Source: Mesorhizobium sp. B2-4-15
GTDB taxonomy: Bacteria > Pseudomonadota > Alphaproteobacteria > Rhizobiales > Rhizobiaceae
Length of the DNA stretch: 64,000 nt
Direction of reading: 5' to 3'
NCBI RefSeq assembly: GCF_006658505.1
Contig: NZ_VFUZ01000002.1
Coordinates: forward strand, 62,001-126,000
In this document: positions 61,459 to 64,000 of the stretch, piece after piece
Layout of the letters: the number at the start of each line of letters is the position of its first letter
How positions within the stretch are numbered: the first letter of the stretch is position 1
The notes under the pieces: generated by a model
The model's database searches: none
Seen by the model: the letters and a program-made list of their open reading frames with translations, nothing else
Told to the model about the DNA's origin: nothing
Position numbers and translations under genes: made by a program

Positions 61459-62052
61459 ATGATGACAGACGGCGTCGTGGAGCGCTCTCGTCCCCGGGAT
61501 CGGATCCTGGAGACGGCACGCGACATGTTCCACAAGCACGGCATCAAAGGCGTCGGCGTCGACGCCATCACTGAAGCTGCCGGCACGAACAAGATGACGC
61601 TCTATCGTCACTTCGAATCCAAGGACGATCTCATCGTCGAGTGCCTGCGCGCCAATGCGGCCAAGGCCGGCGCGATGTGGGAAACATTCGAAGCGGAGCA
61701 TCCGGGCGACAAGCTCGCGCAGCTTCACGCCTGGGTTTCAAAGGCGGCCGCCATGCTCAATACCGACGGCCGCGGCTGCGACATGGCCAACGCCGCCGCT
61801 GAGTTGACCGAGCCGGACCATCCGGCAAGGCGCGTGATCAAGGAACTCAAGGAAGCCCAGCGCGAACGCCTGGTCGGACTGTGCCGCGATGCCGGCATCG
61901 GCCAGGCCGAGCTTCTCGCCGATACGCTGTCGCTGCTGTTCGAGGGCGCGCGTGTCAGCGTGCAGACCGTCGGCACCGAAGGCCCCAGCACGCAATTCGT
62001 GCGCATGGCGGAAGGACTGATCGTTTCCTTCCGGGGCGCTGCGGCCGGCTGA
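61459..62052 (+). CDS. TetR-family repressor, probable regulator of the second RND pump
   Basis: A 197-residue regulator with the TetR helix-turn-helix (VDAITEAAGTNKMTLYRHF, about residues 34-52) and a C-terminal ligand domain. Two ATG codons are adjacent (61459, 61462); the second has better spacing from AGGAG. It diverges from the RND operon across the GTTAC palindromes. It lacks the QacR/AcrR sequence details that would hint at the ligand. Confidence 0.87.
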   Translation: MMTDGVVERSRPRDRILETARDMFHKHGIKGVGVDAITEAAGTNKMTLYRHFESKDDLIVECLRANAAKAGAMWETFEAEHPGDKLAQLHAWVSKAAAMLNTDGRGCDMANAAAELTEPDHPARRVIKELKEAQRERLVGLCRDAGIGQAELLADTLSLLFEGARVSVQTVGTEGPSTQFVRMAEGLIVSFRGAAAG

Positions 62053-62355
62053 AATTCGTCGCGGCTATCGGTCATTTCCCGATCGCATCGGCGGCGACGC
62101 CTGGCGCCTTTGTTGGCCCGGGTGCTACCGCACTTCCCGCCGGCTGGACGAAAAAAGCCCGCTGCCGGGAGGAGGTGGCAGCGGGCTCGATTTCGAATGT
62201 GGCGCGGGAGGAGGTGCACCCCATTCAGCGTCGGCATCGCATCTGGGAGGAGTAGATGGCCGACAACCAGAAGCTACGAATTGCCCAATGATTCGGCAAC
62301 TGTGAATCGTGCATAGCTGCTGTGCAGATTTGCCGTGTCGTATTCGGGTGCGACC
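62053..62355. other. 303-bp gene-free stretch between TetR and LacI genes
   Basis: Convergent intergenic region. Apart from the LacI terminator at 62151-62187 it holds no gene, repeat or operator that could be recognised. Confidence 0.6.
62151..62187 (-). terminator. Rho-independent terminator of the LacI gene
   Basis: AGCCCGCTGCC (62156-62166) and GGCAGCGGGCT (62177-62187) form a perfect 11-bp stem with a 10-base loop. On the minus strand a run of six T follows directly. It lies about 170 bp past the LacI stop codon. Confidence 0.8.
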
Positions 62356-63378
62356 TCACTGCACCGGCACGTTTTCCCTAAAAATCAGCCGCGGCTCGAT
62401 AAATTTCCGGGTCAGATAGGGTGCCGATGACGCAATGGAGCCGAGCAGGCGGATGACCGATTGTTCCGCGATCAGCCTGGCATTCTGGTCGATGACTACG
62501 TCGACAAGGTCGTCGACGAGGTAGCCGCGCGTCTCCTTGGTCAGATCGTGGCAGATGAACACCGGCTTGCGATTGGGCCGCGCCTCCCGGATGGCTTTCG
62601 CAACACCGGAGCGTCCGGCCCCGACACAATAGATGCCGAGCAGTTCCGGTTCGTCGTGCAGCGCCTTCATCGTCTCGGCGTAGCTGGCATCCGGTTCGTC
62701 GTTGATCTCGACGGCACTGCTTATGGTCAGGTTGGGAAACTCCTCGCCAAGCACCGAGCGGAAACCCATTTCGCGCTCTTCATGCCCACGATAGGAGCGC
62801 GAGCCGACGACCATCGCCAGCTGACCCTCGCGTCCGCCGAGGAAACGCCCCATCAACAGCGCCGCCGTTCGCCCCGCCACCCGGTTGTCGATGCCGACAT
62901 AGGCCGAGCGGGGGGCGGCCGGAATATCCGACACCAGCGTCACCAGGCGGATGCCGGCTTCGACAATGTCGCCCAGGATGTTGCGGGTTCGTGGATGGTC
63001 GATGGCGATGACACCGACGCCATTAGCCCTCAGCGACAGGTTTTCCACGGCTGTCTGCAATGCGTTCGGCGAGATGCCGGCGAGGTTGTGGATCCGGCAG
63101 GACGCGACCAGCGGCAGGCGCGACGCATAGTCCTCGATGTGCCTTGCCAGATCCTGCATGAAGGCGTTGCTGCCGATCGGCAGGAAGAATTCGAGGTTTG
63201 CGGGCTTGGAGGGAAGCGTCACCTGATCGGCGACCGGCAAATAGCCAAGCTGCTTGGCGGCCTCCATGACGCGCTGTCTGTTGGCGGCGCTCACTCCGGA
63301 CCGATTGTTGAGCACCCTGTCGACTGTCGCCGTCGAGAGCCCGCAGTTCCTGGCGATATCGGAGACGGTGGCCTTCAT
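62356..63378 (-). CDS. LacI-family sugar-responsive regulator
   Basis: A 340-residue LacI protein: helix-turn-helix at 4-23 (TVSDIARNCGLSTATVDRVL), the hinge NNRSGVSAANRQRVMEAA, then a periplasmic-binding-protein-like effector domain (GIDNRVAGRTAALLMGRFLG, GIYCVGAGRSGVAKAIREA, FICHDLTKETRGYLVD). It lies 137 bp downstream of a sugar-type ABC ATPase gene in the same direction, so it probably controls a carbohydrate importer that continues beyond the window. No operator was identified. Confidence 0.88.
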   Translation of the reverse strand: MKATVSDIARNCGLSTATVDRVLNNRSGVSAANRQRVMEAAKQLGYLPVADQVTLPSKPANLEFFLPIGSNAFMQDLARHIEDYASRLPLVASCRIHNLAGISPNALQTAVENLSLRANGVGVIAIDHPRTRNILGDIVEAGIRLVTLVSDIPAAPRSAYVGIDNRVAGRTAALLMGRFLGGREGQLAMVVGSRSYRGHEEREMGFRSVLGEEFPNLTISSAVEINDEPDASYAETMKALHDEPELLGIYCVGAGRSGVAKAIREARPNRKPVFICHDLTKETRGYLVDDLVDVVIDQNARLIAEQSVIRLLGSIASSAPYLTRKFIEPRLIFRENVPVQ

Positions 63379-63515
63379 GCCGCAACCCTATGCGCCGACG
63401 CGTTGGCGCGCCAGACGGGTGATGTGAGAAGCGATGCGATCTGAGCGACGGATGATTGCCCACCATCATCCGCATTCGCATTCGACGGTTTTCGACAGGA
63501 CGGCTTCTGCCGTCC

Positions 63516-64000
63516 TCAGTGCGCCGGTTTGCCGTCGGCGATGGCGTCCCGGATTTCCTTGTCCGACATGCCGATGATGATCCGTTCGACTTCCGCGACA
63601 CTGGTCTTCTTCGGATCGATGTCGTCGGCGACCACCTTGCCCCGGCGCATGACGACGATGCGGTCGACCACCTGGAAGACATGGTGGATGTTGTGTGCGA
63701 TGAAGATGCAGGAATGACCGGAATCGCGTGCGTTGCGCACGAAACTCAGCACGCCCTGTGTTTCGGCCACGCCAAGGTTGTTGGTCGGCTCGTCGAGGAT
63801 GATGAGGTCGCTGTCGAAATGCATGGCGCGCGCGATCGCCACCGCCTGCCGCTCGCCGCCGGAGAGCGAGCCGATCGGCGTGGTCGGCGGGATGTTCTTG
63901 GAGATGCCGACCTGCTTGAGCAGGTCGCGGGCGACCGTGTTCATCGCCTCCTGGTCCATGCGGTTGAGGAAGCGCGGCGGCTTGATCGGCTCTCGCCCCA
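63516..64000 (-). CDS. Sugar ABC importer ATPase, 5' part beyond the window
   Basis: The C-terminal 160 residues or so of an ATPase: signature LSGGERQAVAIARAM, Walker B LIILDEPTNNLG and switch IFIAHN are visible, but Walker A lies beyond the right edge. The frame is open through position 64000 (reading ...EPIKPPRFLNR upstream of an internal Met), so the ATG at 63959 is not the start. The short form and the sequence GKVVADD resemble single-domain monosaccharide ATPases (FrcA-like). The LacI gene downstream supports a sugar cargo. Confidence 0.85.
   Translation of the reverse strand, partial: GREPIKPPRFLNRMDQEAMNTVARDLLKQVGISKNIPPTTPIGSLSGGERQAVAIARAMHFDSDLIILDEPTNNLGVAETQGVLSFVRNARDSGHSCIFIAHNIHHVFQVVDRIVVMRRGKVVADDIDPKKTSVAEVERIIIGMSDKEIRDAIADGKPAH

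Overview
The window is high-GC alphaproteobacterial DNA, most likely from a Mesorhizobium or close Rhizobiales relative. The evidence is gene content (fused rhamnulose-1-phosphate aldolase/dehydrogenase, NMG-pathway operon, many ABC importers), long antisense shadow frames, and several nested palindromic intergenic repeats of the kind scattered through rhizobial genomes. No rRNA, tRNA, transposase, integrase or CRISPR array was found.

Layout. 1-3.0 kb: rhaD (cut by the left edge) and a SorC-type regulator. 3.2-4.8 kb: an acyl-CoA synthetase, followed by a repeat pair. 5.3-10.5 kb: a TetR / RND efflux operon. 10.6-39.2 kb: a methylated-amine catabolism island. 39.6-40.4 kb: a double-DUF427 gene. 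40.6-51.4 kb: a peptide/opine-type ABC importer with two paralogous Tat-exported binding proteins, a LysR regulator and a BisC-like molybdoenzyme. 51.6-56.6 kb: two enolase-superfamily enzymes, a GntR regulator, a 2OG-Fe(II) oxygenase and a LysR regulator. 56.6-62.1 kb: a second RND pump with a divergent TetR. 62.2-64.0 kb: a LacI regulator and the end of an ABC ATPase gene cut by the right edge.

The island encodes an apparently complete aerobic route from trimethylamine to ammonia/glutamate and one-carbon units. Tmm oxidises TMA to TMAO; an ABC importer (tmoXWV) brings in TMAO; Tdm splits TMAO to dimethylamine and formaldehyde; DmmDABC demethylates dimethylamine to methylamine; GmaS, MgsABC and MgdABCD carry out the N-methylglutamate pathway. 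An XRE-cupin regulator sits divergent to tmm. Between the NMG operon and dmm lies a tight six-gene cassette of unassigned small membrane proteins around an APC permease, including a 53-codon gene. A second APC permease follows tdm. Promoters of almost all these operons carry related TTTCA/TGAAA inverted repeats, several abutting a -10-like element, which suggests one regulon.

The best candidates for something undescribed are the small-membrane-protein/permease cassette, the shared operator family, and the molybdoenzyme-plus-two-binding-protein importer next door. All functions are assigned by reading motifs and gene order; no database search was run.
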